This document shows, one piece after another, positions 25,949 to 33,994 of a stretch of 64,000 bases of DNA (its first letter is position 1; every line of letters starts with the position of its first letter). The notes under the pieces are model-generated. The model was not told where the DNA came from. It searched no databases and worked only from the letters and a program-made list of their open reading frames with translations. Origin of the DNA: Nocardia veterana NBRC 100344 (lineage in GTDB: Bacteria > Actinomycetota > Actinomycetes > Mycobacteriales > Mycobacteriaceae). The position numbers and the translations under genes were made by a program. The DNA lies in NCBI RefSeq assembly GCF_000308855.1, contig NZ_BAGM01000067.1:19807-83806 (forward strand). Reading direction: 5' to 3'.

Positions 25949-26686
25949 GTGCATGCTCCGCCGCCGATCACCCCGCATCGACCGCAGCCTCTCGTCGTCG
26001 CCGTCGTCGTCCTGATCGGCCTGCTGACCACCGTCACGCTGCCGTTGAGTTTCCCCGCCGGCGGCGGGCCCACCGCATTCGACCGGGCGATCGGTGACCG
26101 CGTGCACGAGCGGCTCGACGCCCATCGCGGGGTCTACGACGCCCTGGTGGTGCCGAGCGACGCCTATATCGTGTTGCCGCTGTTGCTGATCGGGATCGGA
26201 TACTGTCTGTGGCGGCGCGAGCGGTGGGCCGCCGTATTCCTGCTGGTCGTTCCCGAGTTGGTGGTCGCCATCAACACCTGGGTGCTGAAACCGCTGTGGG
26301 GCAGGCATTTACAGCACTATCTCGCCTACCCGAGCGGGCACACCGTCCAATTCGTCGCCATCGCAACGGGTTTGCTGCTGGTGGCCGCCGCCGGGTGGAT
26401 TCGGATCGCCCTGGCGGCAGTGGCGCTCCTCGCCCTGGCGGCCGTGGCGGTGGGAATGATCGGGCTCGGCTACCACTATCCGACCGATATCGTCGGCGGT
26501 ACGGCATTCGCGGCCGCCGCGGTGACGGCGGCATGGTCGGGGCTGTGCCGGCTGCGCGGTCGGACCGATGGACGCCGCGACGTCGGCGAGACGCGGCCGG
26601 CCGCCGATACCGTCGTCGATACCGGCTTCGTGCCGGGGCAGGTCGGTAAGCCGGGTGCTGCCGACGGAGATCAGGCCGGCCCGTAG
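25949..26686 (+). CDS. PAP2-type membrane phosphatase
   Basis: This is a 245-residue membrane protein with about five or six helices. The PAP2 signature is present: a KPLWGR segment, the PSGH motif with catalytic His near 130, and the GYHYPTDIVGG third motif, where His acts as nucleophile. Such enzymes remove phosphate from phosphatidic acid, prenyl diphosphates or similar lipids at the outer membrane face. The GTG at 25949 follows GAGG. Its C-terminal tail is hydrophilic and overlaps the convergent NERD gene by 16 bases. The substrate is not predictable. Confidence 0.87.
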   Translation: MHAPPPITPHRPQPLVVAVVVLIGLLTTVTLPLSFPAGGGPTAFDRAIGDRVHERLDAHRGVYDALVVPSDAYIVLPLLLIGIGYCLWRRERWAAVFLLVVPELVVAINTWVLKPLWGRHLQHYLAYPSGHTVQFVAIATGLLLVAAAGWIRIALAAVALLALAAVAVGMIGLGYHYPTDIVGGTAFAAAAVTAAWSGLCRLRGRTDGRRDVGETRPAADTVVDTGFVPGQVGKPGAADGDQAGP

Positions 26687-27564
26687 GCCAGGATCAGCGA
26701 GATCACGAACCACAGCACCCAGGCGAATCCGATCAGCATGCCCAGGGCCAGCATGATGCGCAGCGCGGCCCGGCCGGGATCGATGCGGTCGGCTTCCTTC
26801 GGGTACAGATTCCACGGGCTGTACCACGGCATCGTGATCGGCAACGGGCGCGCGTACCCCTGGTCGGCGTGCGCCTGTTCCTCGAGGAAGGCCTCGGCCT
26901 GGGCCTGCTGTGGGCCGCCGTACCACAGCGTGGTGTCGACCGGCCCGCCGAATCCCTCGCCGATCAGGTCCTGCGGGGCGGGCAGATACGGCAGAATGCC
27001 GAGCCCGCGGAAGGTCAGCGCCACGTCGTTGACCGTCCACTGCGCCCGGCCCTGGGACGTCAGGTCGCGCAGGCAGGCCGCCAGCCGCCCGGGATCGTCT
27101 CCGGCCACCACCTGGAACCCCGGATCGTTCCACAGCTGCCGGATCCGGAGGTTCACGCCGTGCGGTGGCACGACCACGACCACACCGTGGACCACCCGCT
27201 GACCGAGTCCGCGTTCGGCCAGCCAGGTTTGCAGCGCATGAGTGTGTTCCCGGCTGCGGTCCAGCGGGGTGCCGCGCTCGTCGCCTTCGAAACTCACGAC
27301 CTGGCCGCCGACGCGCCACGGCCCGTTCAACGGCACCTCGAGTTCACCGCTGACCCGTTCGACCATGGCCTCGGCCTCGATCACCACACAGGTGGTCGGC
27401 GTCCAGATCACGGCGTCGAACTGGTGCAGCCGATCGGCATGGAACAGGCTGCAGTTGACCGTGGCGACACCCTGCGGGTCACCCGGACCCTTCCAGGTGC
27501 GCAGCCAATCGATGAGGACCCGCTCGGCCAGAGTTCCGGCCGCGTTCTGCACTCGCACGAGCAT
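26671..27564 (-). CDS. NERD domain protein with C-terminal membrane segment
   Basis: This is a 297-residue protein. Residues about 10-130 form a nuclease-related (NERD) domain: 'AERVLIDWLR', 'NCSLFHADRLHQFDAVIW' and 'CVVIEAEAM', a pattern like the acidic and Glu/Lys residues of restriction-endonuclease-fold proteins. The middle is unassigned, and a single membrane helix is at about 270-293. NERD proteins are thought to process DNA, sometimes in defence or repair, but the function here is unknown. The ATG at 27564 has GAAGGG upstream; a longer frame reads into non-coding sequence. It overlaps the PAP2 gene tail-to-tail. Confidence 0.8.
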   Translation of the reverse strand: MLVRVQNAAGTLAERVLIDWLRTWKGPGDPQGVATVNCSLFHADRLHQFDAVIWTPTTCVVIEAEAMVERVSGELEVPLNGPWRVGGQVVSFEGDERGTPLDRSREHTHALQTWLAERGLGQRVVHGVVVVVPPHGVNLRIRQLWNDPGFQVVAGDDPGRLAACLRDLTSQGRAQWTVNDVALTFRGLGILPYLPAPQDLIGEGFGGPVDTTLWYGGPQQAQAEAFLEEQAHADQGYARPLPITMPWYSPWNLYPKEADRIDPGRAALRIMLALGMLIGFAWVLWFVISLILAYGPA

Positions 27565-27708
27565 TGGCGACCGCCCTTCCGTCGACACTCGATATCGGAA
27601 AGCATAAGGGGCACTACAGGTCCGGGGGAGGATTCGACGCGCCGATGTCGGCCTTGCGGTGCCGGCCCGGCCCGCAGACACGATATCGTCCGGGCCGGGC
27701 CGCACCGG

Positions 27709-29403
27709 TCAGCGGTCGGCCGGCGCCGGATCGATCGGCACGATGGGCAACCGCAGGGCGCCCGGCGCCGTCTCGGGAACGGTCGGGAAACGCGGGGCGA
27801 CCGGCTGGACCCGGCGATACGGCGCGCCGAGTTCGGGCCGCGGATCGGCCTCACCCTTGTTGGGCCAGAACGCCATTGCCCGCTCGGCCTGAGCGGTGAT
27901 GGTCAGCGACGGATTCACCCCGAGATTCGCGGTGACCGCGGAGCCGTCGGCGATGTGCAGCCCGGGGTGGCCGAACACTCGCTGATACGGATCGACCACA
28001 CCGCTTTCGGGTCCCTCGCCGATCACGCAGCCGCCGATGTAGTGGGCGGTGGCCGGGATGTTGAACACGTCCATCACCAGGCCGTGCACGTCGCCGTCGA
28101 CCTTCGCGCCGAATCGGCGGCCGATGTCGTGGGCCAGCGGGATCCAGGTCGGATTGGGTTGTCCGGTGCCCTGCCTGGTCTTGAGCTGTCCCCAGCGCCG
28201 GAACGAGGTCAGCGAATTGTCCAGCGACTGCATCACCAGCAGGATCACCGATTTCTCCGACGCGTGCCGGGCGTTGAGGCTGCGCGCGAACACCAGTGGA
28301 TGCAGCACGATGGCCAGCAGGAACCGCAGGAAGCGGAAGGCACCGCCGTCGACGATGGGCACCGACATCGGGAACAGCGCATTCTGTCCCTTGCCGTAGT
28401 GGCAGACCTCGATATGGGTGTCGGGCTCGGGGTGGATCGACGAGGTGATGGCGATTCCCTCGGCGAAATCGCGCCGCTCCCGGCTGACCACGTTGAGAAT
28501 CGCCTCGGAGTTGCTGCGGGTGAGTTCGCCCAGGCGCGGTGACAGATTCGGCAGCACGTTCTCGTCGCGCATCTTGTGCAGCAGCTTCTGGGTCCCCAGT
28601 GCCGCAGCCGCGAAGACGACCTGCTCGGCGGTGAAAGTCTTGCGCCCCTTGCGGATCCAGCGGTCGGACCGCTGGGTCTCGATCGCGTAGCCGCCGCCCA
28701 CCATCGGCCGCACTCCGGTCACGGTGGTGAGCTCGAACACCTTCGCCCCGGCCCGCTCGGCGAGGTAGAGGTAGTTGGTGGGGGTGGTGTTCTTGGCGTT
28801 GTGCGGGCAGCCGGTGAAGCAGCGCGCACAGTGGATACAGCCGCTGCGGCGCGGGCCGGCGCCGCCGAAGTAGGGATCGTCGACCTCGACACCGGGCTGC
28901 TCCTCGTTGAAGAACACCCCGACGTTGGTGGGGTGATAGGTGTCACCGACGCCGAGATCGTCTGCGATGGAACGGATCACCTCGTCGGCGGGGGTCACGC
29001 GCGGATTCGGCGCCACCCCCAGCATGCGTTTGGCCTGGTCGTAGTACGGCGCGAGCTCGGACCGCCAATCGGCGATATGCGCCCACTGCCGGTCGGTGTA
29101 GAAGTTGGGCAGCGGTTCGTAGAGGGTGTTGCCGTAGATCAGCGAGCCGCCGCCGACACCGGCGGCCGAGAAGACCGCGCACTTGCCGAGCACGCTGATC
29201 CGCTGCGGGCCGGTGAGGCCCAGTCGTGGGGCCCAGATCGACTTGCGCACATTCCAATTCGAGCGTGGAATGGCCTCGGCCGGCCACCGGCGACCGGATT
29301 CCAGGACGGCCACCCGATAGCCCTTCTCGGTCAAGCGCAGCGCGCTGACGCTGCCCCCGAAGCCGGAGCCGATCACCACCACGTCGTAGTCGAAGTCGGG
29401 CAT
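27709..29403 (-). CDS. choD: ChoD-like GMC oxidoreductase (putative cholesterol oxidase)
   Basis: This is a 564-residue flavoprotein closely resembling M. tuberculosis ChoD. The FAD-binding loop GSGFGGS is at 12-18. A Cys-rich segment 'CIHCARCFTGCPHNAKNT' lies near 187-204. The C-terminal GMC part has 'AHYIGGCVIG' and 'NLGVNPSLTITAQAERA'. ChoD has been annotated as a 3beta-hydroxysteroid oxidase, but the family's real substrate is debated. The gene lies 144 bases downstream of the NERD gene's start, on the same strand. There is no KstR box in its upstream region. Its presence fits the sterol theme of the region. Confidence 0.88.
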   Translation of the reverse strand: MPDFDYDVVVIGSGFGGSVSALRLTEKGYRVAVLESGRRWPAEAIPRSNWNVRKSIWAPRLGLTGPQRISVLGKCAVFSAAGVGGGSLIYGNTLYEPLPNFYTDRQWAHIADWRSELAPYYDQAKRMLGVAPNPRVTPADEVIRSIADDLGVGDTYHPTNVGVFFNEEQPGVEVDDPYFGGAGPRRSGCIHCARCFTGCPHNAKNTTPTNYLYLAERAGAKVFELTTVTGVRPMVGGGYAIETQRSDRWIRKGRKTFTAEQVVFAAAALGTQKLLHKMRDENVLPNLSPRLGELTRSNSEAILNVVSRERRDFAEGIAITSSIHPEPDTHIEVCHYGKGQNALFPMSVPIVDGGAFRFLRFLLAIVLHPLVFARSLNARHASEKSVILLVMQSLDNSLTSFRRWGQLKTRQGTGQPNPTWIPLAHDIGRRFGAKVDGDVHGLVMDVFNIPATAHYIGGCVIGEGPESGVVDPYQRVFGHPGLHIADGSAVTANLGVNPSLTITAQAERAMAFWPNKGEADPRPELGAPYRRVQPVAPRFPTVPETAPGALRLPIVPIDPAPADR

Positions 29404-29567
29404 GTCATCCTCTCGTCACCGCACGATAATGAAACGATATCCGACTCATCGTGTCACGAACCGGACTGCGGGCGGTCGGACGCGACGGATAAACCTATCG
29501 TGCCGCCGTACCGGCCGCGGCGTGCCCGAATGGCGCAGCAGCGGGCATTCCGGTATGCACACAGGCT

Positions 29568-30245
29568 GTGACCACTCCATCGGCCGGCGGATCCGGCCCC
29601 GAGCACGAGGCCGCCGAGCGGGCGGCAGCCGCGAACGAGCCCGGTGCCCCGCCGGCCGAGGTGCTGTCCGACCGCATTCTCACCGTCCCCAACGTGCTGA
29701 GTGTGCTGCGGCTGACCGGTGTTCCGGTCTTGTTGTGGCTGCTGCTGGTCGAGCACGCCGACGGCTGGGCGTTCGCATTGCTGGTGGTCAGTGGCGTCAC
29801 GGATTTCCTGGACGGCAAGCTCGCGCGGCTGCTCGACCAGTCCTCGCGGCTGGGGGCGCTGCTGGATCCGTTGGTCGACCGGCTGTATCTGATCGCCACC
29901 GTCGTCGGTCTACTGGTGCGCGCGATCCTGCCGTGGCCGTTCGTCGTCGTCGTGATCGGGCGGGACCTGGTGCTCAGCGCGACGCTGCCGATCTATCGCC
30001 GCCGCAACCTCGATCCCCCGGAGGTCATCTATCTCGGCAAGGCGGCCACCTTCGCGCTCATGTCGGCGCTGCCGTGGTTGCTCGCGGGGCAGATGGATTG
30101 GGCCGCCGCGGGTTTCGGGCGCGCCTTCGGTTGGGCGCTGCTGTGGTGGGGCGTCGCGGTCTATGTCTGGACGGGTCTGCTCTATCTCGGCAAGGCGTTC
30201 GCCGTCGCGCGAACCATACCCGTTGCGCCGCGAGCAACTTCGTAG
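29568..30245 (+). CDS. CDP-alcohol phosphatidyltransferase
   Basis: This is a 225-residue membrane enzyme. It has the full CAPT motif D79-x2-D82-G83-x2-A86-R87-x8-G96-x3-D100-x3-D104, and about five to six membrane helices. It transfers a phosphatidyl group from CDP-diacylglycerol to an alcohol such as glycerol phosphate, inositol phosphate or another polar head. By position ahead of gcvH-garA it is the counterpart of M. tuberculosis PgsA2 (Rv1822). The N-terminal 35 residues are hydrophilic and low-complexity. In M. tuberculosis three genes separate it from gcvH; here there are only 100 bases. Confidence 0.9.
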   Translation: MTTPSAGGSGPEHEAAERAAAANEPGAPPAEVLSDRILTVPNVLSVLRLTGVPVLLWLLLVEHADGWAFALLVVSGVTDFLDGKLARLLDQSSRLGALLDPLVDRLYLIATVVGLLVRAILPWPFVVVVIGRDLVLSATLPIYRRRNLDPPEVIYLGKAATFALMSALPWLLAGQMDWAAAGFGRAFGWALLWWGVAVYVWTGLLYLGKAFAVARTIPVAPRATS

Positions 30246-30345
30246 CGGGTGTGCAAGGTCGCGGTGTCGGTCCGGGTGGATAGAGTTGTCCCGATGCCGG
30301 TTGGCCGATGCCCGTGAAAGGACACCCCGTGAGAGGAATCAGCCT

Positions 30346-30744
30346 GTGACCAACCTTCCCGAGGACCTTCGCTACACCGAGGAACACGAGTGGGTGCAGC
30401 GGATCGCGCCGGACCGTGTCCGGGTCGGTATCACCGACTACGCCCAGTCGCAGCTCGGTGATGTGGTGTTCGTGCAGCTGCCGGCGGTCGATACCGTGGT
30501 GTCGGCCGGTGAGGCGATCGCCGAGGTCGAATCGACCAAGAGCGTGTCGGAGATCTTTGCCCCGATGAACGCGAAAGTTGTTGCGGCGAACGAGAATCTC
30601 GACTCCGAGCCCGAGTCGTTGAACACCGACCCCTACGGTGAGGGCTGGATGTTCGAATTGCAGATCGATGACGCCGAGGCGCTCGACACCGCCCTCGGCG
30701 CACTGCTGGATGCCGCGGGTTACCAAGGAGTTATCGAGGGCTGA
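30346..30744 (+). CDS. gcvH: Glycine cleavage system H protein
   Basis: This 132-residue lipoyl carrier shuttles the aminomethyl group between the P, T and L proteins of the glycine cleavage system. The lipoylation site is Lys65 in the VESTKSVSEI loop, and the N-terminus 'YTEEHEWV' is conserved. The GTG start has AGAGGA 8 bases upstream. It heads the gcvH-garA-merR run. gcvP is 3.2 kb downstream under a glycine riboswitch; gcvT is not in the window. Confidence 0.97.
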   Translation: MTNLPEDLRYTEEHEWVQRIAPDRVRVGITDYAQSQLGDVVFVQLPAVDTVVSAGEAIAEVESTKSVSEIFAPMNAKVVAANENLDSEPESLNTDPYGEGWMFELQIDDAEALDTALGALLDAAGYQGVIEG

Positions 30745-30963
30745 GTCAGCCTTCCCAGTTCTACCTGCACGGGTGCGCCCCAGCAGGGTACGGTCAATGC
30801 CAACAGATGTGCCGGCGGCCGGTGCCGGGAACTCTGCCGGAACTTGCCGGTGACACCTGGCAGCGCGACAGCCGGTCGCGATGGGTGGCGACGGTGAGGG
30901 CAGTGCGCTCAGTATTGGCGCCGGATACCGGTACGGATAATCGGTTCGAGGAGGAGAGCAAGG

Positions 30964-31434
30964 GTGAGCGAGAACAAAGACCCGGGTTACGGGGAGAGCG
31001 CGGCCGAAACGACTTCGGTATTCCGCGCTGACTTCCTCAACGAGGTCGACGCGTCGCGCTCCGGTGAGCAGACCGGCGAACAGCCGGTGCAAGGGGTCGA
31101 GGGTCTGCCCGCGGGCGCAGCCCTGCTGGTGGTCAAGCGTGGACCGAATGCCGGTTCGCGGTTCCTGTTGGATCAGCCCACCACCTCGGCGGGTCGGCAC
31201 CCCGACAGCGACATCTTTCTCGACGATGTCACCGTGTCCCGTCGGCACGCGGAGTTCCGGCAGGACGAGGACACCTTCCAGGTGGTCGACGTGGGCAGCC
31301 TGAACGGCACCTACGTCAACCGGGAGCCGGTGGATTCCTCGGAGTTGCAGAACGGTGACGAGGTGCAGATCGGCAAGTTCCGGCTGGTCTTCCTGACCGG
31401 ACCGCGGCCGCAGGTCAACGAGCCGAGCGCATAG
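30964..31434 (+). CDS. garA: FHA-domain metabolic switch GarA
   Basis: This 156-residue protein has an N-terminal phospho-acceptor motif ETTSVF at 15-20 (Thr16/Thr17) and a forkhead-associated domain at about 55-145, with Gly77-Arg78, Ser92-Arg93-x-His95 and the GSLNGT loop at 111-116. In mycobacteria GarA, when unphosphorylated, binds and inhibits the alpha-ketoglutarate decarboxylase and NAD-glutamate dehydrogenase and activates glutamate synthase. Phosphorylation by PknB or PknG turns it off through intramolecular binding. GAGGAGGAG lies before the GTG. It is followed 22 bases later by a MerR gene. Confidence 0.97.
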   Translation: MSENKDPGYGESAAETTSVFRADFLNEVDASRSGEQTGEQPVQGVEGLPAGAALLVVKRGPNAGSRFLLDQPTTSAGRHPDSDIFLDDVTVSRRHAEFRQDEDTFQVVDVGSLNGTYVNREPVDSSELQNGDEVQIGKFRLVFLTGPRPQVNEPSA

Positions 31435-31455
31435 CGGGCCGAGGCGGATCCACTG

Positions 31456-32262
31456 ATGACTGGCGCAGCGCAATGGACACGCGGAGGAATGTCGATCGGC
31501 TCCGTGCTGGACCTGCTGCGTCCGGATTTTCCGGACATCACCATTTCCAAGATCCGCTTCCTCGAATCGGAGGGGCTGATCCGACCGGAGCGCACGCCTT
31601 CGGGATATCGCAGATTCTCGGTCGCCGATGTCGAGCGGTTGAAGTTCGTGCTGACCGCGCAGCGGGATCAGTATCTGCCGCTGAAGGTGATCAAGGAGCA
31701 GCTCGAAGCGATCGACCGCGGCGCCGCGACCCTGGGTGTGCGTGAAGCACGCGCCCGGGCCGACGGCGCCGGTGGGGACGGCTCGGGGCGTGCGTCCGAG
31801 TCCGCCCGCACCCTGGGCACACCTGCCGCGCCGCGCCGGTTGGGCGTGGTACCCGGTGAGGTGTCTCCGGATGAGCTGCGGCTCGACCACGAAATCCGCG
31901 TCACGCGTGCCGATCTGCTCGAGCAGGCCGGAATAGATGAGAAATTTCTCACCGAATTGATCCGCGCCGGGCTCATCACCCCCGGCGCGGCCGGGTTTTT
32001 CGACGCCGAGGCCGTGACCCTGGCTCGTACCGCGAAGGCGATGAGCGAATTCGGTTTGGAGGCACGGCATCTGCGGGCGTTCAAGCTGGCCGCGGACCGG
32101 GAGGCCGCCATGGTCGCCCAGATCGCGGCGCCGATCGCCAAGAGTCGCGATGCCGATGCCCGGGCCCGCGCCGAGGAGACGGTGCGCGAGTTGGCGGCGT
32201 TGTCGCTGACGTTGCATACCAGCTTGGTGAAGACGTCGGTGCGCGCGTCCCTCGGCGGCTGA
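31456..32262 (+). CDS. MerR-family regulator (Rv1828-like)
   Basis: This is a 268-residue DNA-binding protein. The MerR winged helix at about 12-85 starts 'MSIGSVLDLLRPDFPDITISKIRFLE'. An unusual second half includes a further winged-helix-like domain with 'LEQAGIDEKFLTELIRAGLITPG'. It is the positional and sequence match of M. tuberculosis Rv1828. An Ala/Gly/Ser-rich linker lies near 100-125. The start could also be the Met at codon 12. It is co-directional with garA and probably co-transcribed. The regulon is not known from this sequence. Confidence 0.93.
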   Translation: MTGAAQWTRGGMSIGSVLDLLRPDFPDITISKIRFLESEGLIRPERTPSGYRRFSVADVERLKFVLTAQRDQYLPLKVIKEQLEAIDRGAATLGVREARARADGAGGDGSGRASESARTLGTPAAPRRLGVVPGEVSPDELRLDHEIRVTRADLLEQAGIDEKFLTELIRAGLITPGAAGFFDAEAVTLARTAKAMSEFGLEARHLRAFKLAADREAAMVAQIAAPIAKSRDADARARAEETVRELAALSLTLHTSLVKTSVRASLGG

Positions 32263-32341
32263 ATTCTTCGCCTAGACTCGGTGATACGGCCTGCCCAGCA
32301 GGGCTCGTGCGGGCGGCCGGCGAGTATGGGAGGCCAGTGCG

Positions 32342-32815
32342 ATGAGTGAAATGCGTGTGATCGGCATCCGGGTCGAGCAGCCCCAGAACCAACCCGTGTT
32401 GCTGCTGCGTGAAGAGTCGGGCGACCGTTATCTGCCCATTTGGATCGGTCAGGCCGAGGCGACCGCCATCGTGCTCGAGCAGGAGGGGGTCACCCCGATC
32501 CGGCCCCTGACCCACGACCTGATCAAGATCCTGATCCACGATCTCGGCCACACCTTGAAGGAGGTCCGGATCGTGGATCTGCAAGAAGGAACCTTCTACG
32601 CCGATCTCGTCTTCGACAACGACGTGCGGATCTCCGCGCGGCCCTCGGATTCGGTTGCCATCGCATTGCGGGTCGGTTGCCCGATCTACGCGGAGGAGCC
32701 GGTGCTCGAGGAGGCCGGGCTGGTGATGCCGGACGAGCGCGAGGACGAGGTGGAGAAGTTCAAGGAGTTCCTGGAATCGGTGTCCCCGGACGACTTCAAG
32801 GCCACCGACAGCTGA
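32342..32815 (+). CDS. BFN-domain (bifunctional nuclease family) protein
   Basis: This 157-residue protein of the DUF151/bifunctional nuclease family is the counterpart of Rv1829. Conserved segments are 'RYLPIWIGQAEATAI', 'PLTHDLIKILI' and 'ISARPSDSVAIALRVGCPIY'. The C-terminal 25 residues are acidic. Plant and bacterial members show nuclease-like or regulatory roles; the function in actinobacteria is not established. It lies between two MerR regulators in a conserved order. A strong stem-loop follows. Confidence 0.93.
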   Translation: MSEMRVIGIRVEQPQNQPVLLLREESGDRYLPIWIGQAEATAIVLEQEGVTPIRPLTHDLIKILIHDLGHTLKEVRIVDLQEGTFYADLVFDNDVRISARPSDSVAIALRVGCPIYAEEPVLEEAGLVMPDEREDEVEKFKEFLESVSPDDFKATDS

Positions 32816-32838
32816 GTCGCACGCGACGTCGGCCGGCC

Positions 32839-32875
32839 GGATCGTCGGCGACCGCGTGCGGCGGTGCGACGATCC
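32839..32875 (+). terminator. Stem-loop after the BFN-domain gene
   Basis: GGATCGTCG at 32839-32847 pairs perfectly with CGACGATCC at 32867-32875 across a 19-base loop. It lies 24 bases after the stop codon and could separate the upstream operon from the next MerR gene. Confidence 0.5.
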
Positions 32876-33022
32876 CGGATTGTGCTCTATACCTCAGCTA
32901 GAGGGTGAGAAACACGCCGCACGCGGAGTTTGGCTCCATGCCCGTGCTGCCGAGACAATCGACGGAGTAGCCTCGACAGTTAGGCCGTTGTTCTTCTTCG
33001 GCGATGCAGTGAGGGAGTAGCA

Positions 33023-33613
33023 GTGGGAGACCGACCGCAGCAACCAGCACCCGATCCGCGGCCCACCGCGGTCGTGCAGCCTGGGCTGTTCCCTGACGAC
33101 ACGGTGCCCGACGAGTTGGTCGGTTACCGCGTTCCGAGTGCATGCCAGGTCGCCGGGATCACGTATCGGCAGCTCGACTACTGGGCCCGCACCGGGCTCG
33201 TCGTCCCCTCGATTCGCAGCGCCACCGGTTCCGGCAGTCAGCGCCTGTACTCGTTCAAGGACATCCTGGTCCTCAAGATCGTCAAGCGACTGCTCGATGC
33301 CGGGATCTCCCTGCAGAACATCCGCATCGCCGTCGACCACCTGCGCAGCCGCGGGGTCGAGGATCTGGCCGGGATCACCCTGTTCTCCGACGGCACGACC
33401 GTCTACGAGTGCTCCTCGCCGGAAGAGGTCGTCGATTTACTGCAGGGCGGTCAGGGCGTCTTCGGCATCGCCGTCAGCGGGGCGATGCGGGAACTGACCG
33501 GGGCGATCGCCAACTTCCCCGCCGAGCGTGCGGAAAGCCACGCCGCCAGCGAGCGGCCCGAGGACGAATTGGCCTACCGGCGCAAGGCGCGCGAGAACCG
33601 CAAGACCGGGTAG
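33023..33613 (+). CDS. MerR-family regulator (Rv1830-like)
   Basis: This is a 196-residue MerR-type protein. It has the helix-turn-helix 'VPSACQVAGITYRQLDYWARTGLVVPS' at about 37-63, a wing with 'SGSQRLYSFKDILVLKIVKRLLDAGISLQNIR', and a C-terminal effector part. It matches M. tuberculosis Rv1830 (ResR), whose variants are linked to antibiotic resilience. The GTG start has GGAG 6 bases upstream. It has its own 207-base upstream region, so it may be separately transcribed. A stem-loop follows 4 bases after the stop, then the glycine riboswitch. Confidence 0.93.
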   Translation: MGDRPQQPAPDPRPTAVVQPGLFPDDTVPDELVGYRVPSACQVAGITYRQLDYWARTGLVVPSIRSATGSGSQRLYSFKDILVLKIVKRLLDAGISLQNIRIAVDHLRSRGVEDLAGITLFSDGTTVYECSSPEEVVDLLQGGQGVFGIAVSGAMRELTGAIANFPAERAESHAASERPEDELAYRRKARENRKTG

Positions 33614-33616
33614 GGC

Positions 33617-33640
33617 TCGGCGGGGCCGCGGCGCCGCCGA
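33617..33640 (+). terminator. Stem-loop after the Rv1830-like gene
   Basis: TCGGCGG at 33617-33623 pairs with CCGCCGA at 33634-33640 with a GC-rich 10-base loop. It starts just after the stop codon of the MerR gene. Confidence 0.4.
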
Positions 33641-33740
33641 CCCCGGGTCCGGTGGATGTGACGGAGCCGACTGGTCGTCGAACCGGGCCGGAAACATATC
33701 GTTCATCCGGAGCCGCTTAAACTGTGGGTGCGTCGCCGCC

Positions 33741-33937
33741 GTGCGGGAGAGTTCCGGGTCCGTCCCGGGCGCCGAAGGAGCAGCACCTCCCCGTCAATCT
33801 CTCAGGCATCAGGGACCGTACGGAGTTCGACGCCTCTGGAAAGCGGTGTCCGCACACAATGCGGGCTACCCGCCCATGGGGAAAGGGTCGCATCGCGGAC
33901 CCGAATCTCTCAGGCGCCACGACAGAGGGGGAGGGCC
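33741..33937 (+). promoter_or_regulatory. Tandem glycine riboswitch of gcvP
   Basis: Two glycine aptamers are in series. Aptamer I shows GCGGGAGAG (33743-), GCCGAAGGAGCA (33771-33782), AATCTCTCAGGCA (33796-33808) and CTCTGGAAAG (33834-33843). Aptamer II shows CATGGGGAAAGGG (33875-), AATCTCTCAGGCGCC (33904-33918) and GACAGAGGGGGA (33921-33932). It lies 58 bases before the gcvP start. Glycine binding should turn on gcvP for glycine breakdown. Whether control is by termination or translation cannot be read here; no T-tract terminator is apparent. Confidence 0.95.
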
Positions 33938-33994
33938 GACAGTCGTCGACGTGGCAGTGCTGCCCGGTCGACTCGCCCGAGCCTTGGAGCTGCC

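Noticed and set aside
23878..26073. 731-codon frame antisense to the acyl-CoA oxidase-like gene
   Set aside because: Antisense mirror of a real gene, with no domain.
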